From Aphrophora alni (Eukaryota > Arthropoda > Insecta > Hemiptera > Aphrophoridae): 64,000 nt of DNA. The first letter of the stretch is position 1. The number at the start of each line of letters is the position of its first letter. Positions 10,192 through 20,790 of this stretch are shown piece after piece. Where the stretch lies: contig OY740776.1 of the NCBI GenBank assembly GCA_963513935.1, positions 15,703,660 through 15,767,659 of the forward strand, given 5' to 3'. A program made the translations under genes and the position numbers. The notes under the pieces are model-generated. The model had not been told where the DNA came from. It ran no database searches and was given only the letters and a program-made list of their open reading frames with translations.

Positions 10192-13100
10192 CTGAAACAA
10201 ATTGATACATTGTAATAAAATAGTTGTGGAATTTCAGTAGTTCTAATTATTGGGCTTGGTCAATTCATTTCGACCTTAAATTGAGTATTATTAAGGAAAA
10301 TCCACTATTCAAAGCTATCCAAACAGTCTAATGAGACTACCAAATACCGGCTGTGAGAAGTGGAGGTTAAGAGGATCTTTTGAGCTTCTCAAATAAGGAA
10401 AGTTGCTGATCCTGACATTGAATAAAACTCCTGAGCTACGTTGATGAGACAAAGACTGAACTGTCCTTTTAGATTTACTGGGGAGCAAAATAAGCATCGA
10501 TCCAGTGAGTTCAACTCCACCATTATTATCAAATCTACTATAATAGTTCATAGCAAAGCAATGGGAATATTTTGAGATTTAGGTTGGTATCACTGTTTGT
10601 GTAACTACAGTTTGTGAAACTACTGACCAATGATCAGCGTGTATTATTTGATCAGTTATTGAAAGATTTCGTTTTTTTTGTTGTTTAAAACCGAAAAAAC
10701 TTTTGGTGATCATCACCTTACAAAAAAAGGACATAAAATAACTTAAAATGAATACCCCTAGCCCTCGAATACTCTAGGGTCAGGGTTGGAAAAGAACAAG
10801 AGTTTTGTGAAGAAAGACCTGATAGGAAAGACAGAGATCTAATCCAAGACCTCATGAAAAGAGATGTAGACCCAGATAGAGGCCTTTGTGATTGCCACCC
10901 AAGTACTCACTATGAGCCCATAAGGTTAATGTGTCGTTACCTCCGTGTTGGTGACTCTACCTGCATCATCTCGTAAGATCTAACATTATCTTGAGAAGGA
11001 AATGTTTGAAATTACATTTTCGACAATAACCCCCTCCACTTTTTGTTCTCAAATGTCGCAGTTTCTATTCACGTTATGTAGTCACAAGTAAAAACCTTAT
11101 CAAAGCCTGAATTTTCTTTTGGGTAAAGCTGTGTTGAATACTATCAATGCCCCTGTTTTACGTACTAAATATTATCTGTAATAAAAGTTTTACTTACCGA
11201 TGATGGTTACTAGTGACCGGAAGAGTCCGAAGAATTCTAATAATATCTGATGGAGCTTTTTTGTAAAGTCTGCTTGATGTGTAGCCACTGCGGAAATGAA
11301 GTGCTAAAGGATCTTGGGACTTACATTGAGTTAAAATGTTATAATCACCACTGGCGATGTACATTAACAGTTCGTACCCAAGACAGACACCCATGATGGG
11401 GAAGTAGTCACCTTGGTTGTTCATCTAAAAACAAGAGAAATATTCAATAGTTATTCAGAAAAATATAATATTATTATTTTGATGTTAATCTTCTGTTCTG
11501 TTCAAGAAGAGGATCGTCACTCGTAAATAATTTATTTTGACGTAAATAGAACAGACACCTGACCTGATTGAACAGTTGAAAAGTTATTGCTGTGTATTAA
11601 GTACAGTATTGTACCAGAAACAGTAAGAATGTGAGACCAGTAGAGATTTGTTAGATTTGTACTTTGTGAATTCATGTTTTTTCTATAAAGATTTTTTAAC
11701 TTTATTGACCTGTTTCTCATTTACTTTTAATAGTAACAATGCCTCCAATTAGAGGGAACAGAAACTTCAACCGAAAGGGTGTTTATCACCACAACTACAC
11801 GAGAATTATGCGTGGCCTTAACAATGTGAAAACGAACATTGATTCGTATAAACGAGCACTAAGGATGTCAGCCGAAGTTATAACATTTATAATGAATGTT
11901 TCAATCAATTTACTACATTGTTCAATAATAAATATTTATACAACAAAATATTGCACAATTTCGAGGAACAAATACCATGATTATCAGAAATATACAAAAT
12001 TTTAAATATTTTACCTTTGTAGCTATATTATATATGTACGTTCCAGCTTTTCCATAACCTTTAGGGTTTGTAAAATTAGAACCTCCTCCTGGGAAAACAA
12101 CTCCGTTTATTTTGCTAAGGATGTCCCTGAAACACAATACAAAGTGCAACAAGATAACCTGATTTTATTAATAATTCACAATACATCACATTTACCAAAC
12201 ACACATCAGAATATGGCGTGTTAAATAAGTCCCGAGACGGCTTAATATATTTTAAAACATTTACAGGTAGAGCTACAAAGCTTTGCATATTGTTAATGGA
12301 CACCAAAACCTATTTTACGTATTCAGTGGACCGCTACCTTTCCAGGTTGATGGCCATAAGGAGTAAGTAGGATATCTTAAGTGAGGTCATAGGTCGAGTT
12401 GTACATCGAAATAAAGGCCTTTATGAGTAGAACACAATATCATAAATCCGACCTCAAAAAGGTTAACCCTAGCTAAAATAGCGTGGATTTAAAATTTATT
12501 TTAAATCAAACAAGGAAAATGGATTAACCATATGCCTAAAAGAGAAAGTTGTTTGTGACTGATAGTGGGTATTCCCGGAAACAGGAAACATACTTGCGTT
12601 AGGTAGTTGTATTTGCAGTATTGTACTCTACTAATAAAGATCTTTAATTTGTTGTACATATCAACCTATCCTTACATTTAAGATATATTTTGTCCCTTGA
12701 TGGCTGACCCTCTATGGAGGTAAAAAGCCATCGAGCAGTCTAAAAACTGTGTTTTTAAGCCAGATAAGGATTTGAAAATTTTTCATTTCATAGCCTCTAT
12801 CTATTAAGCTGTTTTCAACATACCTGACGTTGTAGCTAATATGAACTTCAATCCCCAGTTATTGTAGCTAGGGTGAATATTTTGAGGTCGGGTTTGCGAC
12901 ATCGTGTTCTACTCATAAAAGCTTTAATTCGATGTACAACTTGACCTATGCTCTCAATTAAGGTTTCCTACTTACTCCTTGTGGGCTGTCCCCCTAGAAA
13001 GGTAGCAGTCCACTGAATATATACACAAATATATGAGGTTTATTAGGGCCTACCAAAAGCCAATAAAGTAGTGTATAGGGAAATGACAAGGTTCATCAGA

Positions 13101-14003
13101 CCTGTTTAACAAACTTGCCCTGCTGGATAAGATCCCTTGATTCATCATTTAACATTTTATACAAGGTCTAAGAAACCAACCGTTGGGTGTTATATTTAGA
13201 GTATCTGATTGTGTCAGTGGGTTGGGTACGCACCCTGATGGTGACCATCAACTTGGGAGGTTTTAAATTCAGTGGGAGGACATATACTGACAGACAATAT
13301 TCTCGAAATCATTTTTTTGAACTGAACAGAATTTAAAAAGAATCACAAAAAGAATAGAACTGAAAACGTCAAAATGGTGGCCTGTTTGAACAGTTCAACG
13401 TATAAGAGACAAATATATAGAAAAATGTGCAGATTTTATTTCTTCATTTGATGATACCAACCAACTCTACTACGACAAAAGAGTGAATTATTGTTAAAAA
13501 TGTAATTTCGATCTTAGAAAATATGATATTTGTTTAGTTACAGGTTCTAACAGGGTTGAGTCACCGACACGAGCGAAGCGAATGGAGCTTTTTTAATATA
13601 ATCATATCAGGCATGTTGGGCCTGGCAACGTCAATAAAATAGTTACGTACACAGTAAACCTGTGTAACAACAATTAAGTAAGACCCCTTGATGCATTTAC
13701 AAGCACTACACTAAAGTACATGCTGGGTACATACCAAGATGATGCCCAGCATCAAATTTTCCAATCACTAAATCTCTACTAAATAGCTACTTACTCATAA
13801 TATTCTTCAGGTTTGCCTATAGCAATGGGTACCACTCGTCCCCCAGAGGCTTCTACCGCTTTAACATAAGACGCAGCTAAGTAGGCAGTGTAGTTCTTAT
13901 GATATTCAAGAGGCACTTCTTGAGTCAGTAAACCGATGATGGGTTTATCTGTTGCAAAGGCTGTGGCTATTACCAAGGCTACCATGAAACATATTGTCCA
14001 CAT
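9819..14003 (-). CDS. GGH: GGH-A: gamma-glutamyl hydrolase, 4 coding exons
   Basis: The predicted enzyme removes gamma-linked glutamates from folylpolyglutamates (EC 3.4.19.9), usually in lysosomes or secreted. Coding exons, in transcription order, are 14003-13795, 12126-12015, 11424-11198 and 10191-9819 (TAA), giving 306 residues; the family norm is about 300-320. An N-terminal signal peptide (about residues 1-17) precedes DKPIIGLLTQE. Further landmarks are FPGGGSN (81-87), nucleophile Cys121 in GVCLGYE, Glu125, NHHR with His182 (aligning with human His171), and His231-Pro-Glu233 in QFHPEK (the human His220 region). The protein ends VYYFD, like human GGH. N-glycosylation sequons occur at Asn37 and Asn87. 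Intron phases are 2, 0, 2. All frames are open, so it looks functional. It is the younger duplicate pair with GGH-B, in the same orientation. The functional assignment rests on family similarity I recognise by eye. Confidence 0.93.
10192..11197 (-). other. GGH-A intron 3 (1006 bp)
   Basis: GTAAGT donor to TTTCAG acceptor, phase 2. No gene is nested inside. At the position where unit B carries a solo LTR, this intron shows the empty site GAGACTACCAAATACC (about 10333). Confidence 0.85.
11198..11424 (-). CDS. GGH: GGH-A coding exon 3
   Basis: The acceptor is TTTTTAG directly before ATGAACAACC; the donor is CG|GTAAGT. It encodes residues 108-182 plus two bases of Arg183, with the nucleophile Cys121 in GVCLGYELL and the conserved NHH near its end. 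Confidence 0.95.
11739..11930 (+). pseudogene. Antisense FLYWCH-like fragment in GGH-A intron 2
   Basis: A short open frame on the strand opposite GGH begins PPIRGNRNFNRKGVYHHNY. The same stretch occurs at 27270-27410 in unit B with many substitutions (PPVRGNRNLYRKGVYHCNY-like reading). The pattern RGNR...GVYHxNY is faintly like the start of a FLYWCH zinc finger, but the WRC core is absent. It is probably old transposon-derived debris shared by both units. Identity is uncertain. Confidence 0.25.
12015..12126 (-). CDS. GGH: GGH-A coding exon 2
   Basis: The acceptor is GTTTCAG; the donor is AAAG|GTAAAA. The 112-bp exon completes Glu70 and encodes residues 71-107, including INGVVFPGGGSN, the oxyanion-side loop region of the family, and YIYNIATK. 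Its end is in phase 0. Confidence 0.95.
12213..13025. mobile_element. AATAAGTCC fold-back MITE in GGH-A intron 1
   Basis: The left arm starts GGCGTGTTAAATAAGTCCCG. The right arm (12785-13025) is its inverted partner (CATACCTGACGTTGTAGCTA, CGATGTACAACTTGACCTAT, CTCCTTGTGGGCTGTCCCCC). The far right end present in unit B (AACACGCTG) is missing here, so this copy is truncated. The matching location in unit B shows that insertion predates the duplication. Confidence 0.7.
13080..13600. repeat. DR1 copy inside GGH-A intron 1
   Basis: This is an inverted DR1 copy (AACAAACTTGCCCTGCTGGATAAG, then CATTTAACATTTTATACAAGG; ends with ACACGAGCGAAGCGAATGGAG at about 13567). It is shared with unit B (29340-29640, then 29780-30220), where an hAT-like MITE splits it. 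Confidence 0.6.
13795..14003 (-). CDS. GGH: GGH-A coding exon 1 with signal peptide
   Basis: It encodes residues 1-69 plus two bases of Glu70 and ends GA|GTAAGT. The start is chosen at 14003 because the hydrophobic leader MWTICFMVALVIATAFA begins there. The bases just upstream read ATAATTACAG, an acceptor-like site touching the ATG, so transcription probably starts at a separate upstream non-coding exon. Confidence 0.93.
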
Positions 14004-14989
14004 CTGTAATTATATTAAGATTTACAATTTTCTCTTACATATATTTGTGTTCTACAAGATATTATTTTTTGCCAACAAAAATGTTTTATTCTAACAGTAC
14101 TTTTTGATTCTGTACCCCAATTGGAAATACAGATTTTGATGAAATTCAATACAGGTTTAACAATAAATACATTATACAGGGTGTATCAAAAAGGACTTTA
14201 CAATGTTGAAAATTCATTTAATTTATTCCAAAAAGGTACAGAGCTCGTTTTAGTGTTGTTTTAAAGGGAAACATCAAGTTTTGACTCGCGTAGTCCGCTA
14301 GCGCCGAATCATTGGCATGTTCCTCACCAATGGATCCATTTTAGTATGTGATTATTTTACGTCCACGATATTTTTTATAACATAAAATTTTTCATGTGAA
14401 AAAAATTCAAAATTTACAATTTTGATTAAATGTGGCCTTTAAGAACAACAAAAAAGTATTCGTTGCCACCTGTTTAAAAATTTCAGTGTGTGAGTTTTCG
14501 ATAATAAAATAATTAAAATGTAATCTTTTTTTTACCTATTATTTATAAACTTCTATTAAATTTCCTCTCTAGTAATCACTCTTTTTAAACCATATTTACC
14601 AGATTTGATGTGAAAAACCGATTTTAATAATAACAAAATTATGTTTTCCTTAGAAATCCCGTACTTACCCAGCATAAGAAGTTTAATTTTTGTTAATCGT
14701 TAAAATATCGACTTCCGATATATGACTTGAGGAAACGGAAAAAGTTATTTCCAACTTAACGTGCTGTCCGTCCGTTGTCGTCGTATTTGAGCACCATCTG
14801 CGGCTACAAAAGTTAAGATAGGAATATAAAATTTGGTAGAGGGGACTATAATGTGCTCAAGTAGAACTAGTATTGAAATTAAAGTGCCAAAAAAGGGGCC
14901 ATTTTAAACAGTTTTTGTTCATATCTTGTGTGTTATTCAACTTAGAAAACACTAAATTAGATACTATTTTGCAGAGTTCTATTCTGCAT
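14004..14989. other. Upstream region of GGH-A
   Basis: No gene is seen. It is mostly shared with unit B (31576-32520), for example GATTTGATGTGAAAAACCGA and AACGTGCTGTCCGTCCGTTG. Unit A alone has a MITE-terminus-like block at about 14174 (TACAGGGTGTATCAAAAAGG) running to about 14325. The promoter and any 5' non-coding exon of GGH-A could lie here or further upstream, but I cannot place them. Confidence 0.5.
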
Positions 14990-16800
14990 CTAATGGTATT
15001 CACCCTAGGTATTGTGGCTATATAGAGAGAATATTTATCTAAAAAATGGTATTGTGTTTATTAGATAGAACCTCTAACTCACCCTAGGTATTGTGGCTAT
15101 ATACAGACAGAACCTTTAACTCCCCCTAGGTATTGTGGATATTATACAGTGTGAGTGAAAAGTATGGATACACCCTGTTAAATTTTAAATGGATAAAGAT
15201 AGAAAAATGAAAGTCAGGACACCTTTCTAGGAAATAAAAGTGAACTTTTTAGCCACTATTACAACTTTGCCCATTTCCCCAAAATGGGATTTTTGGCGGG
15301 CAGCTCAAAATTTTTAAATATAAAGACCCATTAAGTGACACCTCATTTTAATGTCCTTGATTAAAGAAGAAGAACAGTGGAAACTAGAGCTTTCTATCTC
15401 AACCCAGTACAAAATGGCAGCTCATTGAAATTAAGTAAAACTTCATTGAGGCACCTGTGATTCAAAAGTATGGATACACCCTGTTAAATTTTAAATGGAT
15501 AAAGATAGAAAAATGAAAGTCAGGACACCTTTCTAGGAAATAAAAGTGAACATTTTAGTCACTATTAAAACTTTTTTCATTTCCCCAAAATGGGATTTTT
15601 GGGGGGCAGCTCAAAATTTTTAAATATAAAGACCCATTAAGTGACACCTCATTTTAAAGTCCTTGATTAAAGAAGAAGAACAGTGGAAACTAGAGCTTTC
15701 TATCTCAACCCAGTACAAAATGGCAGCTCATTGGTTGTCTATTGGGGTTATTTACCACCTGAATGTGGATGTTCATATTTTGCCTCAATGAAGTTTTACT
15801 TAATTTAAATGAGCTGCCATTTTGTACTGGGTTGAGATAGAAAGCTCTGGTTTCCACTGTTCTTCTTCTTTAATCAAGGACTTTAAAATGAGGCGTCACT
15901 TAATGGGTCTTTATATTTAAAAATTTTGAGCTGCCCCCCAAAAATTCCATTTTGGGGAAATGGGCAAAGTTGTAATAGTGACTTAAAAGTTCACTTTTAT
16001 TTCCTAGAAAGGTGTTCTGAGTTTCATTTTTCTATCTTTATCCATTTAAAATTTAACAGGGTGTATCCATACTTTTGACTCACACTGTATATAGAGACTG
16101 TACTTTTAACGTACCCTAGGGGTTGTGTCTATATATAGGCAGAACCAATAACTAATAAAATGTATTATGGTTATACAGATAGAACCTTTAACTCACCCTA
16201 GGAATTGTGGCTATTTGGACAGAAATTTTAACTCACCCTGAGTATTGTGACTATATAGTCAGGCTCTTTAACTTAATCAAGATATTGTGCCTATATAGGC
16301 AGAACTTTTAACTCTTCCTAGGTATTGTGGTTATATAAACAGAACCATTAACTACCCTAGGTATTGTGGTTTTATAGAGAAAACCTTTAACTCACCCTAG
16401 GAATTGTGGTTATATAGGAGTTTGAATATTTAATGTGAATTTGAGCTTCTTTCTGTATAGCCACACTATCTAGGGTGAGTATGAGATTCTGTCTATATAA
16501 CCACAATACCTATGGTATGGGGCTTTGTCTATATAGCCACAACCTAGGGTGAGTTAAAGGTTCTTTCAATATAGCCACAATACCTTGGTTGAGTTAGAGC
16601 TTCTGTCTATATAGCCGATGAGTATGGGGTTTTGTCTATATAGCCACAATACCTAGATCGAATATGAAGTTCTCTCTATATAGTCACAAAATCTAGGGGT
16701 AATTTTGATGTTTTGTCTATTAGCCACAATACCCAGAATGAATATGAAGTAGTTCCATCATATATTACGTATAGCCACAATACCTAATAAAAATATTGTA
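14990..16800. repeat. Bidirectional minisatellite upstream of GGH-A
   Basis: A roughly 40-bp unit containing AACTCACCCTAGGTATTGTG and GCTATATAGACAGAACC repeats from 14990 to about 16425 (interrupted by the MITE at 15147-16087). From about 16430 to 16790 it then runs in the opposite orientation (GCCACAATACCTAGGGTGAG). A shorter version with the same switch of orientation is in unit B (33990-34510). Confidence 0.75.
15147..16087. mobile_element. Fold-back MITE with internally duplicated arm
   Basis: The ends are CAGTGTGAGT...ACTCACACTG, flanked by TA on both sides. The left arm (15147-15450) is tandemly duplicated (15460-15770). The right arm (15770-16087) is its inverted complement, with blocks such as AAGTATGGATACACCCTG, AGACCCATTAAGTGACACC and TTCTATCTCAACCCAGTACA. 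It is absent from unit B, so it inserted after the duplication or was lost there. It has the form of a non-autonomous mariner-type element; no transposase is seen. Confidence 0.85.
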
Positions 16801-17071
16801 AATATTGAAACCAAGAGTAATATTTTTTTTAGCTTCCTAAGCTCTTTATTGAATGTTTCTTTGTGAATATTTTGGTCTGTCTGTATAAACACAGTAACTT
16901 ATTTTTAAAACAAAATGTTAATTTTGAAAAATAGTGTTTTTATACCTTGGTAATCTCTTTACAGTATGTTTTATGCATTTGATTGTATATACATAAATAA
17001 TTTTCAAGTATATGGGTTATAACTTATGTACATTTATATATGACATAATTAAGTTTGTAAAGAACTTAGTC

Positions 17072-17389
17072 TTAAATCCTAAATACAAATAAAATTATTA
17101 TTACCAAATCAAATGAATAAATTCCATTGTATTTTGAAAATAAATGTAAAAAATTAAATGATACTAGCTTTATCATACCTCTTATTTCCTTGCGTTTCGG
17201 ATCCACTTTGACTTGTAAAATAGAAATTGCAAAGTAACCTTCTCTTTTTGAAATTATCTCCTCCAAGGTCAAAGTGTGAGTGAGCTTATCACCATTGTGA
17301 AGTGTAATAGGTAGATAGATTTTATCGACATACCGTAATAACAAATAGTTTAGTCTCTTTCTTTTTCTTCTGTTGATTGGCGCCATCAT
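17072..17389 (-). other. Unrecognised 105-codon open frame, probably non-coding
   Basis: An open frame starts MMAPINRRKRKRLNYLLLRY and contains LTLEEIISKREGYF. I do not recognise a family. The homologous stretch in unit B (about 34910-35150) carries an in-frame TGA after about 17 codons and a stop plus frame change further on, so the frame is not preserved. A donor-like AGAG|GTATG near its 3' side raises the weak alternative that part is a non-coding 5' exon of GGH. Confidence 0.25.
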
Positions 17390-18369
17390 GATACTTACCT
17401 AGTTACATCTATAGAAGTAATGCTCAAAAGTTTGTTTCTTGGGACTTGTTAGAAACAAGGGATCTTATCCAGTAGTGTAAGTTTGTTTAAAACTGTCGTT
17501 ACACAGGTGTTCTGAACCTGGAAGTAAAACTTTTCAAAAATATAGAGAAAATTGTTTTATGATTTTTTTCCAGATAAATTAATTATAGGAGATGGGATTA
17601 TTCAAAAATTGAAAATTGGTTATTGCAAAATTATTGGCTTTAAATCTTAAATAACTTCCAAATCCGGGATGTTTTTTTAATATTTACATTAAAACTACTT
17701 TGAGGGAATTTCAAACCATTACGACAAATACCTCGAGACTGGGTTTCAATATTGCGCTTTAAAATCCATAGATCTTAAAATACAAATACTAGATCTCATT
17801 CTCCACCATTTTCTGAACAAAATACTCTGTTTTCATCCACGTAAAGTAACGAGTACGGATTGTTTAGGCGGAGCGAAGCGTAGCTCTCTTATCCGCAGCT
17901 TCGAACTAATTTTACATCCTATTCTTAAAAACTACCGAATGGATTTTGATGAAATTTAACATAAATATTAAAAATGCCTCGAAGAGTGCACAGTTATAGT
18001 TACCATTTTTTTAAAAGATACAGTAAACTATGTTAAATATTAACCTCTTAAACTGAGATCCCCTGAACAAGATGTTTATTTCTGATCAGATGTTTAAGTT
18101 AGACCTATAAATTTTATAATACAAATCATGTTTTAGTGTTGACAGGTGCTTAGTTAACAGATCATTGTTTTTAAATAACATATTTATAATTCTTTTAATT
18201 GTTACATTAGTTTTAAATAATATATTTTTGTTATATAAAACTTGCAATATTTTTATTACAGCCTGAGTATATTGTATAAACAGTAAACCAGTGACGTAAT
18301 AAATTTTCGATTTTACATTCCCCTAACTTCACACATATTTTCTATTAGCTAAATTATATTAAATTTTGG
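17390..18369. other. Gene-free stretch with DR1 piece
   Basis: No gene is seen. 17390-17520 is a DR1 copy. The segment ACTACCGAATGGATTTTGATGAAATT (17931-17956) is a motif often seen in dispersed insect transposon debris. The rest is AT-rich. Confidence 0.5.
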
Positions 18370-18425
18370 GTAATAACAGTATAACAAACACACAGAACAC
18401 AATTCTCATAAAAAAATACGCCTAA

Positions 18426-18470
18426 GTATCAGACGCGTTTCAACGACCAGGTCGTCCTCTTCAGTGATAC
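18426..18470 (-). ncRNA. Hammerhead motif, CUGAAGA variant (minus copy)
   Basis: The minus strand has stem I GUAUCA/UGAUAC, core CTGAAGA, a six-pair stem II (GACGAC/GUCGUU, loop CUG), GAAAC, a minimal stem III and a GUC cleavage triplet. The core departs from CUGAUGA at one position (A for U), which hammerheads can tolerate. Confidence 0.6.
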
Positions 18471-18528
18471 ACCAACCAAACCACAACTGATTATGGTAGT
18501 CAGTTGTGGTTTGGTTGGTGTAGCTGGT

Positions 18529-18573
18529 GTATCACTGAAGAGGACGACCTTGTCGTTGAAACGCGTCTGATAC
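18529..18573 (+). ncRNA. Hammerhead motif, CUGAAGA variant (plus copy)
   Basis: Stem I is GTATCA (18529-18534) with TGATAC (18568-18573). The core is CTGAAGA (18535-18541), stem II 18542-18557 (GACGAC/GUCGUU), GAAA 18558-18561 and cleavage GUC 18565-18567. All stems pair. It faces the minus copy. Confidence 0.65.
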
Positions 18574-18826
18574 TTAGGCGTATTTTTTTGTGAGAATTGT
18601 GTTCTGTGTGTTTGTTCTGCTGTATAGTTTTTCTCATAAGTCCAGCTCAACATTTAATATAATATTGGGTAATAACGTTTAAAAAAATAACGTTTTAAAC
18701 ATCCCTCTCCCCTTTCCTCTCCACAAACACAACCACCTATGAATTACTATTCTCAAAATGATCAGTTTTTTAATAGACTAATTTAACTGAATCATAAGAA
18801 ATTAGATTTAAAATATTTCAAATATA

Positions 18827-19649
18827 CAGGGTAATTCAGAACTCTCTAACAATATATTTCGGTATTGATTCCGGGTCAAAGAAAATTCAGAATATCATTA
18901 CTATAATGTCAGAAAGTCCCTAGTTTTTTACACACCCAACGTTTTGTAATTTTCATTCATCAATTTTTTATCTTTAAAATGGATTGATATACGAAGTTGA
19001 AATTATATATTTTCTTTTATAGCATAAAAGCCAAACTACGAATTTTTTTTCCAGCGGTCCAATTCAAAATGGCGGCCGTTAAAATGTCTTTTATAATGAC
19101 AAACAAAATAGTTTTGCATTTTTTTTATAGGTCAATAGTATCCGAGTTATTAACAAATAACTGAAGACAGAATTTCTTGCAAGTTGTCTACAACGCATAC
19201 GATTATACGGGAATCAAAATATTTTGGAATACTAATACTTTAAAAAAATATTTTAATCCATTGCTGGTTTAAGTCCGCCACAATCCAACAATCAAATGCA
19301 ACTCTGTTATTCTTTGATCAACCATTGTCATTATAAACGACAATTTTTTGTCATTTATGAATTTTATGTTAAGTTAATGGTTTTTGAGTTATTCAAAATC
19401 AAAATTTGAAGAGTGCCACTTTGAATAGGGTGGTTGGAAAAAATTTTGTTTCGTAGTTTGACCTTTATGCTATATGTAACAATAACACAATTTCAACTTC
19501 ATATATCTATACGGTTTTGAGATGAAAATTGACAAGTGAAAAAAAAGCCGGCTTTGTGAAAAAATAGGGACTTTTGTACATTTTAATAATAATATTGTGA
19601 ATTGTTTTTAACCCAGAAAAGTATAGATAGAGAGTTTTGGAACACCCTG
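18827..19649. mobile_element. Fold-back MITE, TA-flanked (823 bp)
   Basis: The ends are CAGGGTAATTCAGAACTCTC...GAGAGTTTTGGAACACCCTG with TA on each side. The arms are diverged inverted repeats (ACGAAGTTGAAATTAT/ATTTCAACTTCATATA; GCATAAAAGCCAAACTACGA/TCGTAGTTTGACCTTTATGC). It is absent from unit B at the corresponding place (about 35450). No transposase is seen. Confidence 0.8.
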
Positions 19650-20745
19650 TATACACTGCAAAAATATACAGCTATATCGAAAATCGCTTTTCTCCAAGAT
19701 TTATTTAACCACTGTAGTTTTTGTCGAAAAACATTTATACCTTATACCCGGATCACTTTAATTTCTGGATATCTCTGAATATTTACTAAACTTGAGACCA
19801 TTTCAATAAAAACCTCGACTTTATAGTCTCAAAATTTTGGTATAAAACCTCTGATGGTTCTTGTAAACGTATGTTTATTGCAATCTCTTAATTCGCTTCG
19901 CTCGTTGTCAATGACTCGTAGCTGCTGGATCTGCCACCATTACAAATATCACATTATCTTGTGTTTGTTGCGATATTGCAATTCACTGTTTGTAAATAAA
20001 CATATGAAAGTCACCTCAGGGGTTATATCATAACAGTTGTGAACATAGTTGGGGTAAAAATTATTTAAATCCATCACATACCCCACTTCAGAGCTTAAGA
20101 CATCAACTCCTTGATCTACCAATACAATTTAACATTTTCTACGAGGACAAAGAAGCCAATTTTTGGAAATTACTTTTTTTGCTTCTATTAGATTGTATGA
20201 TAGAGCTGGGTAAGTATCATGATGGCGTTTATCAACTTCTGTGTTTTTGTCTACGTGCTCTATTTTATTTTAAAAAGTATGAAATACTCTTTTAGGTGTC
20301 TCTATCTTGTATATTCACTAATAATAGTTTTCTCACTTTTTCTCATATAATTTAAATGATTGTACGGCATTACAACACCAACACAAATCACTACAGAGTA
20401 AGAAGACTTGATAAACAACGAATCTGAAACATTCTCATCACGTGACCAGTAATCATCTGGAAAATACTTAAACACACACTGAGTTATAGAAAACTATAAT
20501 CTGCCAACAAGTGGATCAGCTGTGTGCCGCGACCTCCCGTAGTTCTATATAAACTGTATTAATGTAACTTAATTTAGGCCTACAGTGCTGTCTAATAGAC
20601 AGCACAAATTGACCTATGTAGCCGCCTGAAATCTAACCATTTTACTATCGAAATGTAAAATATAAATTTTTGTTAAACAGGTGGGAATTTGTTCTTAATA
20701 TTCCAAAGTTACACTTTCAGAAAACAAATTATAAATTGTCTACAT

Positions 20746-20790
20746 TACCTAATGATGTTTACAAGACGAAACGTCTTTATATCTTTTTGT
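20746..20790 (+). ncRNA. Degenerate hammerhead-like motif
   Basis: CTAATGA (one change from CTGATGA), a four-pair stem II (GUUU/AGAC), GAAAC and GUC follow in the right order and spacing. Stem I does not pair convincingly. G-to-A at the invariant core G predicts no activity. Confidence 0.35.

Larger units (their letters stand above)
18370..18655. mobile_element. PLE-derived palindrome with back-to-back hammerheads
   Basis: The segment reads nearly the same on both strands: ACACACAGAACACAATTCTC...GAGAATTGTGTTCTGTGTGT, each half carrying a hammerhead (18426-18470 minus, 18529-18573 plus). The spacer is itself a palindrome (ACCAAACCACAACTGA/TCAGTTGTGGTTTGGT). CTCATAAGTCCAGCTCAACATT at the right end recurs at 59285 and 59960. 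It is likely an inverted pair of PLE terminal repeats (pLTRs) without coding sequence. Confidence 0.65.
6690..20090. repeat. Tandem segmental duplication, unit A (GGH-A)
   Basis: The left end (6690-6870, with TACCAATACATTTAACATT and GATGGCGTTTATCAACTTC) matches 20105-20285. The right end (19795-20050, with AAAACCTCGACTTTATAGTC and CATATGAAAGTCACCTCAGG) matches 35455-35690. Between them all GGH-A exons, intron bodies, the upstream bidirectional minisatellite and flanking repeats align with unit B. The segments 6960-9410, 15147-16087 and 17570-19790 lack a counterpart in unit B. The units abut near 20,090, a head-to-tail arrangement. Confidence 0.85.

Noticed and set aside
17072..17389. 105-codon basic open frame as a real gene
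   Set aside because: The duplicated copy in unit B has an in-frame stop and later frame changes, and the 5' end lies in a DR1 repeat copy.
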